Origin: Atkinsonella hypoxylon
Taxonomy: Eukaryota; Ascomycota; Sordariomycetes; Hypocreales; Clavicipitaceae
DNA length: 33,755 bases
NCBI GenBank assembly: GCA_000729835.1
Contig: JFHB01000275.1
Coordinates: 1 to 33,755 of the forward strand
Direction: 5' to 3'
Positions 1 to 11,700 of the stretch are shown here, piece after piece; within the stretch, counting starts at the first letter, position 1, and each line of letters begins with the position of its first letter. Under the pieces are notes generated by a model. That model did not search any database. It had not been told where the DNA came from and was given only the letters and a program-made list of their open reading frames with translations. Both the position numbers and the translations under genes were made by a program.

Positions 1-63
1 TGCTGAATATAAGAGACCACTACCCTCTTCTATCTAGTCCTGTAATCCCTATTATTTTCAAAA
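1..63 (+). mobile_element. 3' end of a Copia-family LTR (fragment)
   Basis: The first 60 or so bases match the last part of the 700-bp LTR found elsewhere in this window, including the block AAGAGACCACTACCCTCTT and the terminal run ATTATTTTCA. The rest of the element lies to the left of the window. Gypsy-A RNase H sequence resumes right after it, so this is probably another Copia-family insertion into Gypsy-A. The exact end and its target duplication cannot be fixed because only one side is visible. Confidence 0.7.
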
Positions 64-169
64 CTAGTAATTAGTAACAACAAAGAATTAGGTACTAAGC
101 AGCTTAGGTTTAAAGTGCTATAACGTCTAAACTACAGCTAATATTTCTCGATCTTAGATAGAATAAGCT

Positions 170-869
170 TGTTAAAAATAAGCTACCCTGTATAGCCTAT
201 TTTTATGCCTACTAGTTGCTCTATCACGTGACCCTCATTAGGTCTTGTTACGTTGATTTTTGGTAGAGATATCGCTGTTACTAGATGTAAAACATCTAGA
301 ATCGACTAAGGCAAAGTTGCCTAACCTATAGTTAACTTTAATAGCGATTTTCTCTACAACTAGCAATAGTAGAAATTTAAGAAGTATACTATTTAAAAGC
401 TAAGAATTAGGGCTTTCTAATAATATAATTGTTAGATAGAGTTGCTTATAAGGGTTGCTTATTATTAGTGGAATTTGTTAAATTGTGTACATAAGCGTCT
501 CGTTTGTATAGCCGTAAGTTGATTTTTTTGTTTTTATATAGTAAATCTTTTTGCGGAAATTATAAAGTAGCCTATAAGCCCCTTCTAGCGACTACAGCCT
601 GCTGATATAGTTAGTAGGTCTATAAGGGACTAGAAAGATTTAAGATCCTACCCTTACTAACTTGTTCGTTACAGCGCTCTTAATATAAGATACCACTATT
701 ATTATAGTTATCTACTGCCTCTACGTAATCTATACTATACACTACAGCTTGATTTAGGCCGCTGCTGCTTCCACTACGTGATAATTGCTAGGAGCAATTA
801 CAGGTGCTAAATTTAAGAGACCACTACCCTCTTAGATATCTAGTCTTGTAATCCCTATTATTTTCAATA
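170..869 (+). mobile_element. Solo Copia-family LTR, plus strand, TSD AAGCT
   Basis: This is a complete 700-bp LTR running from TGTTAAAAATAAGC to TTTTCAATA. The target duplication AAGCT lies at 165-169 and 870-874. The usual terminal CA reads TA here, which fits RIP of CAACA to CAATA; the minus-strand copy at 3720 keeps TGTTGAAAAT, the unmutated end. There is no internal region, so this is a solo LTR, normally left by LTR-LTR recombination. It interrupts the RNase H frame of Gypsy-A. Confidence 0.93.
262..357 (+). repeat. Foldback inside the Copia LTR (outer stem with two inner hairpins)
   Basis: An outer arm GTAGAGATATCGCTGTTA (about 263-280) can pair with the later arm ending in GCGATTTTCTCTAC (about 339-357). 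Between them lie a hairpin with stem CTAGATGT/ACATCTAG (281-299) and one with stem AGGCAA/TTGCCT (309-322). The same layout recurs in the other full LTRs, with sequence changes mainly in the loops. Its role is unknown; it could act as DNA in U3 or as RNA. Confidence 0.6.
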
Positions 870-2699
870 AAGCTCTTTCTGCTAGTGTTATAGTCTTACT
901 AAAATATCTAATAGGTTTCTATTTATTGTTATCTTACAGCTATATAATTACTTCTCCTGTAGTATTGCAAGAAGCGTTAGTTTTAGCTTAGGTTTTTCTA
1001 CTAGGTTAAAAGAAAGCTAAAATAGGTGCTTAAGTAGCTAACTTCTTTATTAGATTAAATGCTTATTGTTACTTTAGTCTAATAATAAAAGTTGTATCTT
1101 TCTTAAGTAAACAATTTAATAGTTCTGCTATATCGCTAGAGTAACTGTAGAATATATAGATATAATTATATAACTTAAGGAAGAATCTTAGTGTAGTCTT
1201 AAAAGTTAAATCTTTAATCTTCTAGCTAGTAATAGCTTTAATCTTAGCTAGATTAATTTATATACCTTTTCTAACTTTAATTATTACACCTAAGTAGTTA
1301 ATACTTTTTATATTAAACTAGGATTTCTTAATATTACTCTAAAGATTAACTTTATATAATTAGTAAATAACTTCTTTAACTTAAGACTAATAAACCTTTT
1401 CTTCTTTATTATCTATATAGATTAAGATATTGTTAGTATAAGCACTAGCAAAGAGGTTAAGTAATTTATTAAGTTAAGTATTAATAAATAATTACTACTA
1501 GGCTAGTTTAACTTTTAATCTAAAGGGAAGTACTTTCTACTAGAACGTTCCTTAGTAAGTTTAAAAGGCAGTTAGGTATTAGGAGTTTACTTTAATTAAT
1601 ATCTAATTAAAAGCTCTAATAACATTAATCTTACTTATTTTTTTAGCTTATTAGCAATTAGCAATAGTTTCTTTAATATCTAGAGCAGAAACTAATTAAG
1701 GCTTTAGGAAGTTATTAATCTATTAATAATCTTAGCAGAAACGCCTCTTACTAGAGTGAGGTTTTAGAGTAAAAACATTTAATGTAGGTTTATTAGCTAT
1801 ATAGAGTTTAATTAATCTAGCTTCTAATAGTTCTTTAACGGCTTTCTTCTCTAAAGAGAGGTATTTAAAAGGGGTTCTATATATAGAAGGGGAGCTTAAC
1901 AATAGTTTAGCTAATTTTAACACAATATTATAACTAAGGCAACTAAGTAGTAACACTGCAGCAGCTTTCTTTAAAAAGAATCCTTCTAGATACACTAATT
2001 GTAAAGAAATTAACTTTCTTACTAACTTAATATACTCTAGGTCCTTATCTTTATAGAAGGGAATAGTTTTGCCTATATATATTTTCTACTATACTTATGC
2101 TCTAAGGGCTTAAAGACTAACTATATATAGTAAGACTATTTAATTAATAAAGGTAATAGCTTTATTAAATATCTATAACTTCTTCTATTGCAATTAATAG
2201 GGGTTAGTTTTAATCTAGGCTTATAGCTTTATTACATTAACTAGAGGTTTAGTTATATCTTTACTTAAAGTTAAAGTAACCTCTTCCTAGAGATCTAAGC
2301 GTTTTAGGATCTAGTAGATTAAATGCTTTTTACAATTAATTTAATTGTTTATTCTCTAGTTACATTATAAAGTATCTTTTTAAATTATAGAATTAACTTT
2401 CTTCTCTTATAGGTTTAGTATTATAGCTAATAAGAACTTTATATTGTTAGGTTAATTCTCTAACTATATAATTCTTTTGCTTTAAAGATATAACTAAATA
2501 TCTTAAGCTGCTAGCTATTCTTAACTAATAAATACATTATAACCTATATTAGCAATATAGAACTTCTGCTTAATAAATTATTATCTATCTAGCTCTATTG
2601 TTCCTTTAACTAAGTAAGTAACTTTCCTAGCACTTTAATTACAATAATTAGATAGAGATATAGGCATTAATAGCTTCTTAGGAACCTATTCTAATAACT

Positions 2700-3714
2700 T
2701 CTTAGCTTACTTAGCTACTTAGCGGCTAACTAGCAACAAAATATCTACTTCTATATAACTATAACTGCGTAGAAATTATAAATAAATTTAGGTTTTTATT
2801 ACTAATTCTAGCTACCTATAGTATCTTAACTACTGCAGAGACTTCTAGTAGTGCTCCTAGTTTTCTAAATTAGAAGATAAACTAAAAGACTAAGAATTCT
2901 CTTCTTCTTCTATTACTTTTTTAGCAGCAGTAATCTTCTTTTTATTAGAGCAGTTATAGGTAAGGTGTCCCTTTTCTTTACAATTAAAGCATTAGCCTTT
3001 AGCTAATACTTACTCTCTTTTGCAGAAAGAATTCCTAATTCTTAGTGACTTATAGTTGCTTCTGCTAGCTCTAGGAGAACAGTAAGGTTCCTTTTTAATA
3101 GCTTCTTAGGCCTTCTTAACGTTAAGTTCCTTTCTCTTCTATTAGCGTTCCTTAGCAATTCGCTTATAGGCTAACGCTACATTAGCTATATAACTAGAAA
3201 ACACCTTATAGCTAACGTTAAGGTCTTTAGACTCTGTTAATAAAGTAGGATTTAGGTAAGCTAGAATGTATTTATAAAGCACACTCTTTCTCTTGCTTAC
3301 TAGGATATTAGCTTCGTTTATAAGCTTATTAATCTAACTAATATACGCGTTAATGTTCTTATTAGGGGGGTTATAGACTATATCCTAGAGAGCTTCGCAA
3401 GCGTATATAGCTTTATTAAAGTCCTAATATACAGCAGCAAGAGTAGCAATTATCTTAGCAGAGTTTCTAAAGGGATTTATTAAGGTTCTGCTGTATTAAG
3501 ATTCTAAAAGATCGGCAGTAGCACTAAATATAGCTAAATGGATAACAGTTATACAACTGCATTTAGTCTTAAAGACTTCAATGTCCTCTGCGATCTTATT
3601 AGCCACTCTATTAACCTAGGCATTAAAGCCTTTACTTAACTCGCTATTAAAAATTAGGGGATTAGTTCCTACCTTCTTTGCTTTCCTGTTGTAACAAGGG
3701 TTAGGGGCATCTAT
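2700..3714 (-). pseudogene. Gypsy-A gag, central and C-terminal part with CCHC zinc knuckle
   Basis: Read on the minus strand from 3714 down, this is a long frame with few stops and a gag-like composition rich in Lys, Glu and Asn. It ends in a CX2CX4HX4C zinc knuckle at 2950-2991 (Cys codon at 2989-2991, final Cys codon at 2950-2952), followed by a Lys-rich stretch. Gag binds element RNA and forms the capsid, and this knuckle is the usual nucleocapsid motif. The upstream part of gag is displaced: 24 bp lie at 4434-4457 and the N-terminal part at about 22272-22640. The frame is continuous across the solo LTR at 3720-4428 and across Gypsy-B1 if each is removed with one target copy. The stops seen are TAA or TAG where Gln is expected, which fits RIP. 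Confidence 0.82.
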
Positions 3715-3719
3715 GTTAC

Positions 3720-4428
3720 TGTTGAAAATAATAGGGATTACAGGACTAGATATCTAAGAGGGTAGTGGTCTCTTAGATTTAGCACCTGTAATTGCTCCTA
3801 GCAATTATCACGTAGTGGAAGCAGCAGCGGCCTAAATTAAGCTGTAGTGTATAGTATAGATTACGTAGAGGCAGTAGATAACTATAATAATAGTGGTATC
3901 TTATATTGAGAGCGCTGTAACGAACAAGTTAGTAAGAGTAGGATCTTAAATCTTTCTAGTCCCTTATAGACCTACTAACTATATCGGCCCAGTAGTTGCT
4001 AGAAGGGGCTTGTAGGCCACTTTATAATTTCCGCAAAAAGATTTACTATATAAAAACAAAAAAATCAACTTACAGCTATATAAACGAGACACTTACGTGT
4101 ATAATTTAACAAATTCCACTAATAATAAGCAACCCTTATAAGCAACCCTATCTAACAATTATACCATTAGATAGCCCTAATTCTTAGCTTTTAAATGGTA
4201 TACTTCTTGAATTTCTACTATTGCTAGTTGTGGAGAAAATCGCTGTTAAAGTTAACTATAGGTTAGGCAACTTTGCCTTAGTCGAATCTAGATGTTTTGC
4301 ATCTAGTAACAGCGATATCTCTACCAAAAATCAACGTAACAAGACCTAGTTAGGGTCACGTGATAGAGCAACTAATAGGCAACTAGCAAGCATAAAAATA
4401 GACTATACAGAGTAGCTTATTTTTAACA
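3720..4428 (-). mobile_element. Solo Copia-family LTR, minus strand, TSD GTTAC
   Basis: This is a full 709-bp LTR in reverse orientation, from TGTTGAAAATAATAGG to GCTTATTTTTAACA. The target duplication GTTAC is at 3715-3719 and 4429-4433. It keeps the TG...CA ends, unlike several RIP-altered copies. It carries an extra block of about 11 bp holding a second TAGTTGC, also seen in the Copia-2 LTR but absent from the Copia-1 LTRs, so at least two LTR subfamilies are present. It lies in gag of Gypsy-A, only 24 bp from the Gypsy-B1 insertion. Confidence 0.93.
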
Positions 4429-4457
4429 GTTACTATCTAGATTAAATAGTTAAAAAG

Positions 4458-4700
4458 TGTTACGGTGGGATCCGACGTGGGTTTGTCGGATATAACAGTG
4501 TAATATCGGATTCAACAGGTTATACAATAAATTATAAGAGAAGTCGTAAGAGCTTCTATAAGGAGCATCTAATAATAGTGTTCTAGTGAATAATAGTTGA
4601 TTGTTTAATCTAACTACCTAAGTGTTGCTTCTAACTACTTATATATAATTGCAGTTACATACACTAGTGACCTACAGGTCTATAGAATTATCCTATAATA
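4458..4700 (-). repeat. Gypsy-B1 3' LTR
   Basis: This 243-bp LTR starts TGTTACGGTGGGATCC and ends CCTATAATA, where the intact end is GTAACA as in the copy ending at 22266. The same sequence occurs at 22024-22266 and 26897-27139, and in part at 24185-24327. TGTTAC and GTAACA form the terminal inverted repeat. Confidence 0.92.
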
Positions 4701-5289
4701 AGTACTGCCCCTATAAAAAAGATTAGCTATTCTAGCTGTTCTAAAAAATTAACTGTTAGTCGTTAGAAAGTATATTAGATTAAACTAAATAACTCGTTAA
4801 TCTAGTTGCTATAAAAGGTATAGAAAGGTAGTTGTTGTTTTATTGTATAGGTATACGTTGTTGTTGTTATAGTGCAATCTACAGTGTAGGTTGCTACATT
4901 TACGCATTTTTCCCTGTGCACTTACAATGCCTAAATTACACTTATAATCTAGTAACTATTAAATCTCTATATTAAATTAATAGATTTCCTTAAACCTAAT
5001 AGAGCGTTAAAGCTTATTCTATAACCTATATATAAGTAAAGTTATATAAAATTATCTTAAACAATATTAAATCCTATAAATTAATCTTATATAATAAAGC
5101 TAATTTATTAAATCTATATAGTATATTCTTTATGCAAGATTATTCTATATAGTGTTAAAAGCATTAAAAATTAATCTATATTAAAGCTAATTTTCTGTTA
5201 GATCCCTTTAGTGCATTTCTCTATATATATACAGCCTATTTTAATCTCTAGGCATTATTAATAGCAGTAAATTATTAGTTAGTTATAGT
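4701..5289. other. Gypsy-B1 3' untranslated stretch
   Basis: This lies between the third ORF and the 3' LTR of Gypsy-B1 and is conserved in Gypsy-B2 at 27140-27760. It is very AT-rich. No convincing protein frame was seen on either strand: a plus-strand ATG at 4927 is followed by stops at once. Confidence 0.5.
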
Positions 5290-7100
5290 AGGCTGTTAGT
5301 TCTCTCTAAAAAGTAAAGCTAAAGGACGTTCCTAGCAGCTTTAGGAAGAGTTTTACCTAGAAAGCACTAGTCTTACGCTTAGTAGGTATTTCTACTAGTT
5401 TACCTACAGCTAGCCTCTTAGTTAGCGTTTTTACCTTAGTTAGCGTTAGCTTTACTGCAGAAGATATCTTTTATAGAATTAATAGAGAGAAATACATTAA
5501 AGATAGATTAATTAGCATAAATTAAGCACTTTTTCTACATTAAATAGTGCTAAATCTATTACTAAAGAGGCTTTATACAGTAATAGGCTAGTTAGCTAAG
5601 CGTTCTAAGAAGTTTATATAAATGTAGTTAATTTTATATTGTAAGCGTCTATTTTCTGCCTACAGTATATTAATATTGCTAGTAACCTTTAGTAAGGTTT
5701 TATTTTTATTAATAACATTATTAATACCTTTATTAAATTAACTTATACTATTTAGTTAGTTATATATACTATAGGTAGTAGTTTATAATTTATTAAACTA
5801 CTTATTAAATAAACCTCCTTTAGCCTCTATTTTAACCTAGTTAATCTTTTTATTTAACTTATTAATTTTAGTAATATAGAGGTTAAGTTACTTCTATATA
5901 GCGTTACTACCTATAGAAGTGTCCTTAAGGTAGGCTTTAATTATTTCCTTAGCATTAGATTTATACTTTTCCTAAAGAAGACTATTATATTAAGTTTAGA
6001 ACTACACTTTAGCTAATAGAATAAAGAGTAAGTCTATATAGCTAATGCTAGCTAAGGCACCTATAATAGTGCTATTAATTCTGCTAAATTTATTAAAGAA
6101 GTAGATAGTAAGTAACACTACCTATAATAGTAAACTAGTAAATAAATCTACAGTAATAGTTTCTTTACCTCTTTTTACTATATTACTACTATAGTATATA
6201 GTAGCTGCTGCTTTTGCCTATATCTTACCTCTTCTAGCCACTTTAGCGTTATCTATAGATACCTTAGCATCCTTACCTTTATATTGCTAGTTTTAGCGCT
6301 TTACTTTATAGTTATTATAAATTCTAAAGATATATATTACTATATTCTACTAGAGTAAGTAATATATATTATTTTTAAAGACCTTAATGCTAGTTTTATC
6401 TATTATACTGCCTTTAAGGGTAAATTTATAGGTATAAGTGTAAATAGCATTTTCTATATTCTATACCTTTTCTTTAGCTCTATTAGTGTAGTAATACTAA
6501 CTGTAGTCTTCTGTAATAGGCCCTACATTAGTAATATTAATATTATCTTTAATTTCTATAGAAATAGTGCTAGAGATAAACTTATTAACTTTTAGGGTGC
6601 TCTTAGTACTTCTAGGCCTACTAAAAGTGCTATATAGGTAGTAGAAATTAAGTAATATAAGATAAGTTTTAATGTTATCTAGCTCTATAGCTACTATATT
6701 ACCTTTATAGTTATATTCTTACTTCTTAAACTTAAAACCTTTACTCTTAGCGTTAAAACTATTATTATAATTAATATATATATTAGAAGTAATATATTCT
6801 TCTTTAGGTTTAAATAGTAGTAGTATTATAGCTTAAGTATAGTTACTATTGTTATTCTCTTCTTAGAATAAGCTATTTAGGTTTACTAGAATTAATAATT
6901 CTAAACTACTAAAAGAAAAGGATAATAGTAGTAGATTTTCTATAGAAGGGATAGAAAGAGCTAGAAGTAGCTCTATAGAGGCTAGTTAGTTCTATAGGCT
7001 ATAGGAATTTACTCTATAGGTAGTTTATTGCTCTTAGTGTAATATTTTAATGTTTAACTATTAGAAGTAGCTAAATAATAGCCTAAGAGAATAGAAAGAG
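5290..7100 (-). pseudogene. Gypsy-B third ORF: unknown protein with hydrophobic segments and coiled coil
   Basis: On the minus strand, downstream of integrase and before the 3' LTR, one frame runs for roughly 600 codons with only TAA/TAG interruptions at presumed Gln codons. I do not recognise the product. The N-terminal half is polar, rich in Asn, Tyr, Lys and Ile. Two hydrophobic stretches follow, encoded at about 6090-6148 and 6002-6061, the second about 18 residues long. A Lys/Asn/Leu/Ile-rich segment with heptad-like spacing is encoded at about 5590-5915, and the C-terminus is Lys-rich. The position matches the env-like ORFs of some gypsy elements. Membrane and coiled-coil character are compatible with that but are not proof, since AT-rich RIP sequence inflates Ile, Leu, Asn and Lys. 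The start codon could not be placed. The same ORF is present in Gypsy-B2. Confidence 0.55.
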
Positions 7101-7429
7101 TAGCAGCTATAATAGTATTAATAAATTTATAAAGATTTTATAATATATAAAGGTATAAAGAAAAGGTTATATAGTAGAAAGCGTAAAAATTCGCAAAAGT
7201 AAAGGTAAATTTATAGAGAAAAGTAGGTTAAAATAATAGTATATAGATTTATAGGTGTTTTCTTTTTAACCTTCTATAATTCTATAATATAGGTTAATTT
7301 TAATAGTTCTAATAATAATAAATAAGGAAATAGAGAAAGAGATACTAAGGGATTTAAATAATCTATTATATAATAAAGGAAATTAAGACTTATAAGGAAA
7401 AGAGTTAGTAGTAGGCTTCTACTAGCTAA

Positions 7430-10400
7430 TTTAGGTTTTTTAGTAGGCTATATTACTCTTCTAATAACGCTAATACTCTTCTTCTTAATTTATAAAGTGT
7501 TTCTATAGATATTTATTTATAATTTTAGAAGCATTAACTTTAAGCTTATCTTTAGCAATCTATTAGTTATCTTTAGTAAAGAACCCTTTTTATTATATAA
7601 GGAATTCTAAATGCAGCTTACTTAACTTACTGCAAAAACGTTAGATTTAATAGGTATAAATTCGCTTAATTTCCTAATAGTTCTCTATACTAAACCTTTC
7701 TATTGTAATTAGTAGTAGCAGTTACTCTTTCTAGTTAAAAGGGTCTTTACTCTATTTTAGCTTCTAAAGGTAAGCTACTAATACTACTAAGTATATATAT
7801 AAATCTAGTTAGAAATCTAAGTAAAATAACAATAGGCTTACTTTTATAAGAACCTTATATAGCTTTACCTATTAAGAAAACTATTTCTTTTTTAGCTTTC
7901 CTAGAAGTATATATCCTTAGTATAATTATAGGTAGACTATATCCTTTACTTTAATGTTAATAGGCTTATATTAAGCGTTATATTTAATCTTACTTAAGGC
8001 ATTTACTATACTAATAGCTATTTCTACCTCTTGCTAGTATAGCTTCTAAAGTACAGCTATATTACTTATATCTATTCTATTGCTAAGAACGTTATCTAAT
8101 TAGATTAAATTAATAACAGTAGTTAGTTAGAAACTATATATAAGTTTATTAAGGGAAATCTCTATACTAGCTACTACTACATTATTAAGCTAGTACTATA
8201 GTACTAAAAGTATTGCAGTCTATAGTATATCTAGATTTATAACTATATAATATTAAATAGCAATAATAACTATTTAATTCTTCTATTTAGCTATTCTATC
8301 TATCTATAGGTAGTAAGCTATAGCTATAAGCAATTTACTTCTAATTTAGGTAAATATACTTCTTTAAACGTTAAAAATAAACTTTAGATCTTAGTTACTT
8401 ATAATCTATTTAGAAAGGCCTTAGTCTAATAAATATAGTATTTATAAGAGTAGTTCTGCCTAAATTTCTACTATATATATTATATACTTAAGTATAAGAA
8501 TTATTTACTTACTAAATAAGTAATTTACTAAATACAGTAAGTTATAGAAGCTATATCTATCTTTTTACTATAAGGTGTTTATTAAGCTAACTTTAAGTAT
8601 ATTAGTAATAAAATTAAGCAAAATTATATAGAAGAGCGTTAAAACTAACTCTAATAACCTTAATTCCTTTAGTAGCTTACTGCAGTTAATTATATTTTCT
8701 TTATAGGTATAGCAGTAAGTAATATAGGTTTAAATCTACTTATATATTTACAGAAAGTAAACTGCCTATAATTCTACTGCTATTTTATAGGCGCTAAAAT
8801 AGTTCTAATTATTATAGACTATTTTAAGGATAAATTCTACAACCTTTATAGGTATATATAGTTAAAATAGGCCTTTTCTATTATAATAGTATAAAAGCCT
8901 ATTATCTTATAGAGTCTATTTATATAGCAGAATCCTTAGTCTTTATTGTTAATTTTACTAAGCCTACTTTTTATAAAAGTCCTTAATACCTTCTATAATT
9001 CTATTAAGCTTTAGATTAAAACTATAGCCTTAAATAATTTCCTCTTTTAAACCTTTATTTAATACTGCTGTAGTGCTACATTCTTTAGTGAAAAACGCGC
9101 TTATATTAAGCTTATTAAATTTGCTATTATAAGCCTTCTCTTAGTATAAGACTATAACTAGCAACCTAGAGAGCGTATTTAGCACTATATTTAGTACTTT
9201 TAATATATAGAAGACTCTTAGGTTAAATTGCAATAAATAATTAGCTACTTTAGCTAGTTTTAGGTTAGCTTTATCTAAATCTATTGTAGTAAGTAAGGTA
9301 TATTTAATAATCCCCTTTATTAGTAAGTAGTTTATAATAATATTAATAGTATAGTAATTAAATTAAACTATTTTCTATAGCTTTTAAATACTTTATATAA
9401 TTACAGCTACCTCTACCTTAGTTAATCTATAATGTTTCTTTAGGTTAAAAGTGTATCTTAAGAGAAAAAGGATTAGTTAAAGCTAGTTATTTTTAATATC
9501 TTTACTAAGTATACTATAACTATTCTATTTGCCTATAAGCTAAAAGATAAAGAGCCTAAATCCTTCCTTATAAGCGTTAACTTTAAAGAATAAATATTTA
9601 CTAAAGTTATAGTGCTATAAAACAGTGTTTTTATTAAGGTATACCTTTACCTCTTAGAATACTTTCTTTTTCTTAGGTTTTAGCAAAAATATTACTTTTT
9701 AGGCTTTCTTTTAGTATATTAGTTTTAGTAAACTATTAGCTAAGCCTTTTTTATAAAGCTTTTATAGTAAAGTAGTCTTTTGTTTCTATAGTAAGTAAAT
9801 TTATATATTAAACTATAGAATACTTTTCTATAAAAAGCTAGCTATACTAATAAAGGTCTTTAGATTTATAAGATTTACTAAAAACTTAAGTTTTTAAATA
9901 CCTTTTAGCCTATTATTTATATTAGTAATTCTATTACTATTAACAATAAAACCTAATAGCTAAATAGCTAAGTAGCTTATAAATAACTTCTTTATAGCTA
10001 TTATTAACTTATTTTTCTTTAGAATTAATAAAACTATATTAAGGTATATAAGGTAGTTCTTAGTAGAGTTAGAGAATATAATAATATTGTTAATATAGAT
10101 TTATATAAAATATTAATACTTTTAAAATAATTAGTCTATATACTATTAAGTAAAAGCTAGTGTATTCTTAAAGCCTATAAGCGCTATATTTAATGCTTTT
10201 AATCCTTATTTTAATATTACTACTATATAAGATTAATACTTTTATTTTATAGAAAGCTAGTAGAAACACTCTAATATATTAAAGAGTAAAAACATCTTCT
10301 TACTATATATATCTACTATAATGTTTAATTAATATAGTAAAGGGTATATATTTAGCATTACTATACTATTAAGTAGCCTTATATTAACTATAACTTATTC

Positions 10401-11700
10401 TTTTCTTTCTATTAGAGTTTTAATTTACACTATAAAGGCTAGGTAGGCTATAGCTGTTAGGTTGTTTAAATACAATATCTTTCTACTTAAATATAGCTTA
10501 TTATAAACCTTATCTAATTTAGCTTTATCTTTAGCTCCTAATAGGTAGATTTAAATAGGTTTTAGCTGCTTCTACTATCTATTTACTAGATTTACTCTTA
10601 TATACTAGTCTTTAAGTATAGAAATAATACCTCTATTATAATAAATATTGTATTTATCTATTAAGTTAATAAGTTTAGCTATAATATTTAGGTTTAAGTT
10701 TTCTACCTTAACCTTATATTTATTATAGATATATAGTACATCCTTAGAACAAGAGATTCTATATATAGAAATACTATTATTAACTTTCTTAGGGTTAAAT
10801 TTACTACTATTACCTTCTTTCTATATTTTATAATCTTCTATAAGCAATAAACTATTATTAGGTATAATATCCTTAGAAAAATCTATATATAAATTAAATA
10901 AGTTTGTAATTATATAGTTAGCCTTAAGCTCTTTATTATACTAAAGATAAGTAACCTTTTAATTTTTCTAGATTATAATAAATTTATTTAAATAGTTATA
11001 GGCTACTATTTATTTCTAGTTAGTTATACTAAGTAATACATTTAGAATAAAGTTAAACTTTAAGTATATATAGTAAGCAGTAGCCTTTTTATTAGCTAGT
11101 ACCTCCTTCTATTTAACTAGAATATATTTCTATAACTTTAGCGGAATTATTATAGCTTATACTGCTGTTATATTCTAATATAGAATCTTTAAAATTAGTT
11201 AGAAGATACCTATTTCTATAACTATATTATAAATAGACTTAATAGTAGCTTTAGGGCAGATAAAATCGATTTTTACACTATAATTATAGAGAAAGGTTAA
11301 ACCTAGAAGGAGCTTTAGTTCTAAGTTACTTATTACATTAGCTATAACTGTAAAATAGCTAGTTATAGGTACACTATATATAGATCTAAGGATATAGAAG
11401 TTAAATGTAGCTGTCTTAGAGATATAGAAGAATAACTACACTCTAGTAACTAGTTTTAGCTCTATTTTTACCTATTTTATATTTTAACTAAACTAAGTTA
11501 ACTATACTTTATTAACTAGCACTAAAGAGGTTCTAGTATCTAGGTAGATTTAATATAATAGTCCTTTATTATAGAATTAAATAGAAATCTTTAGAAAGAA
11601 ATTTAACTTTAAAATGCTAGATTTAACGATCTATAGCCTTATAACTGCTTTAACTACTTACTTTATCTAGATTCTCTATAAATCCTTTTAGTTTACCTCT
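7430..11700 (-). pseudogene. Gypsy-B1 pol: protease, RT, RNase H, integrase (RIP-inactivated)
   Basis: Minus-strand domains in order follow. Aspartic protease at about 11528-11560 reads YLDTRTS where DTGTS is expected. RT has its catalytic box near 10077-10104 as YINNIIIFS instead of YxDD, followed by a block with LLGFIV matching the LLGHxI motif. RNase H at about 9900-9200 ends in a tail resembling the family's N..ADALSRL motif. The integrase zinc-binding region is near 8900, with His codons apparently changed to Tyr, and the core is at about 8650-8250 with IISNQDLKF for the SDRDPKF-type motif. A GPY/F-like block follows near 7900. Stops are TAA or TAG at Gln positions. This order is diagnostic of Ty3/gypsy. 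Catalytic residues of protease and RT are lost, so the element cannot be autonomous. Confidence 0.8.

Larger units (their letters stand above)
64..2700 (-). pseudogene. Gypsy-A pol: protease/RT/RNase H region, broken by RIP and a solo LTR
   Basis: This minus-strand frame encodes a Ty3/gypsy reverse transcriptase and the start of RNase H. In RT, a block ending in KRRFC (about 1735-1760) followed by stop-DY corresponds to the RFCxDYR motif. The catalytic box lies near 1415-1448 and reads YTNNILIY instead of YxDDILIY, so both catalytic aspartates are lost by G-to-A change. RNase H starts near 970 with EANASCNTTG, corresponding to xTDASxxxxG, and continues with KPIRYFSKTITLAERAYS. That last block spans the solo LTR at 170-869: its final residues lie at 164 and below, in the same frame once the LTR and one AAGCT copy are removed. 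A longer open stretch at 1732-1995 is part of this RT and not a gene. The boundary with gag and protease near 2700 is approximate. Confidence 0.8.

Noticed and set aside
1732..1995. Minus-strand open stretch of 87 codons as a gene
   Set aside because: It is a stop-free piece of the Gypsy-A reverse transcriptase, continuing past its stops into RT motifs.
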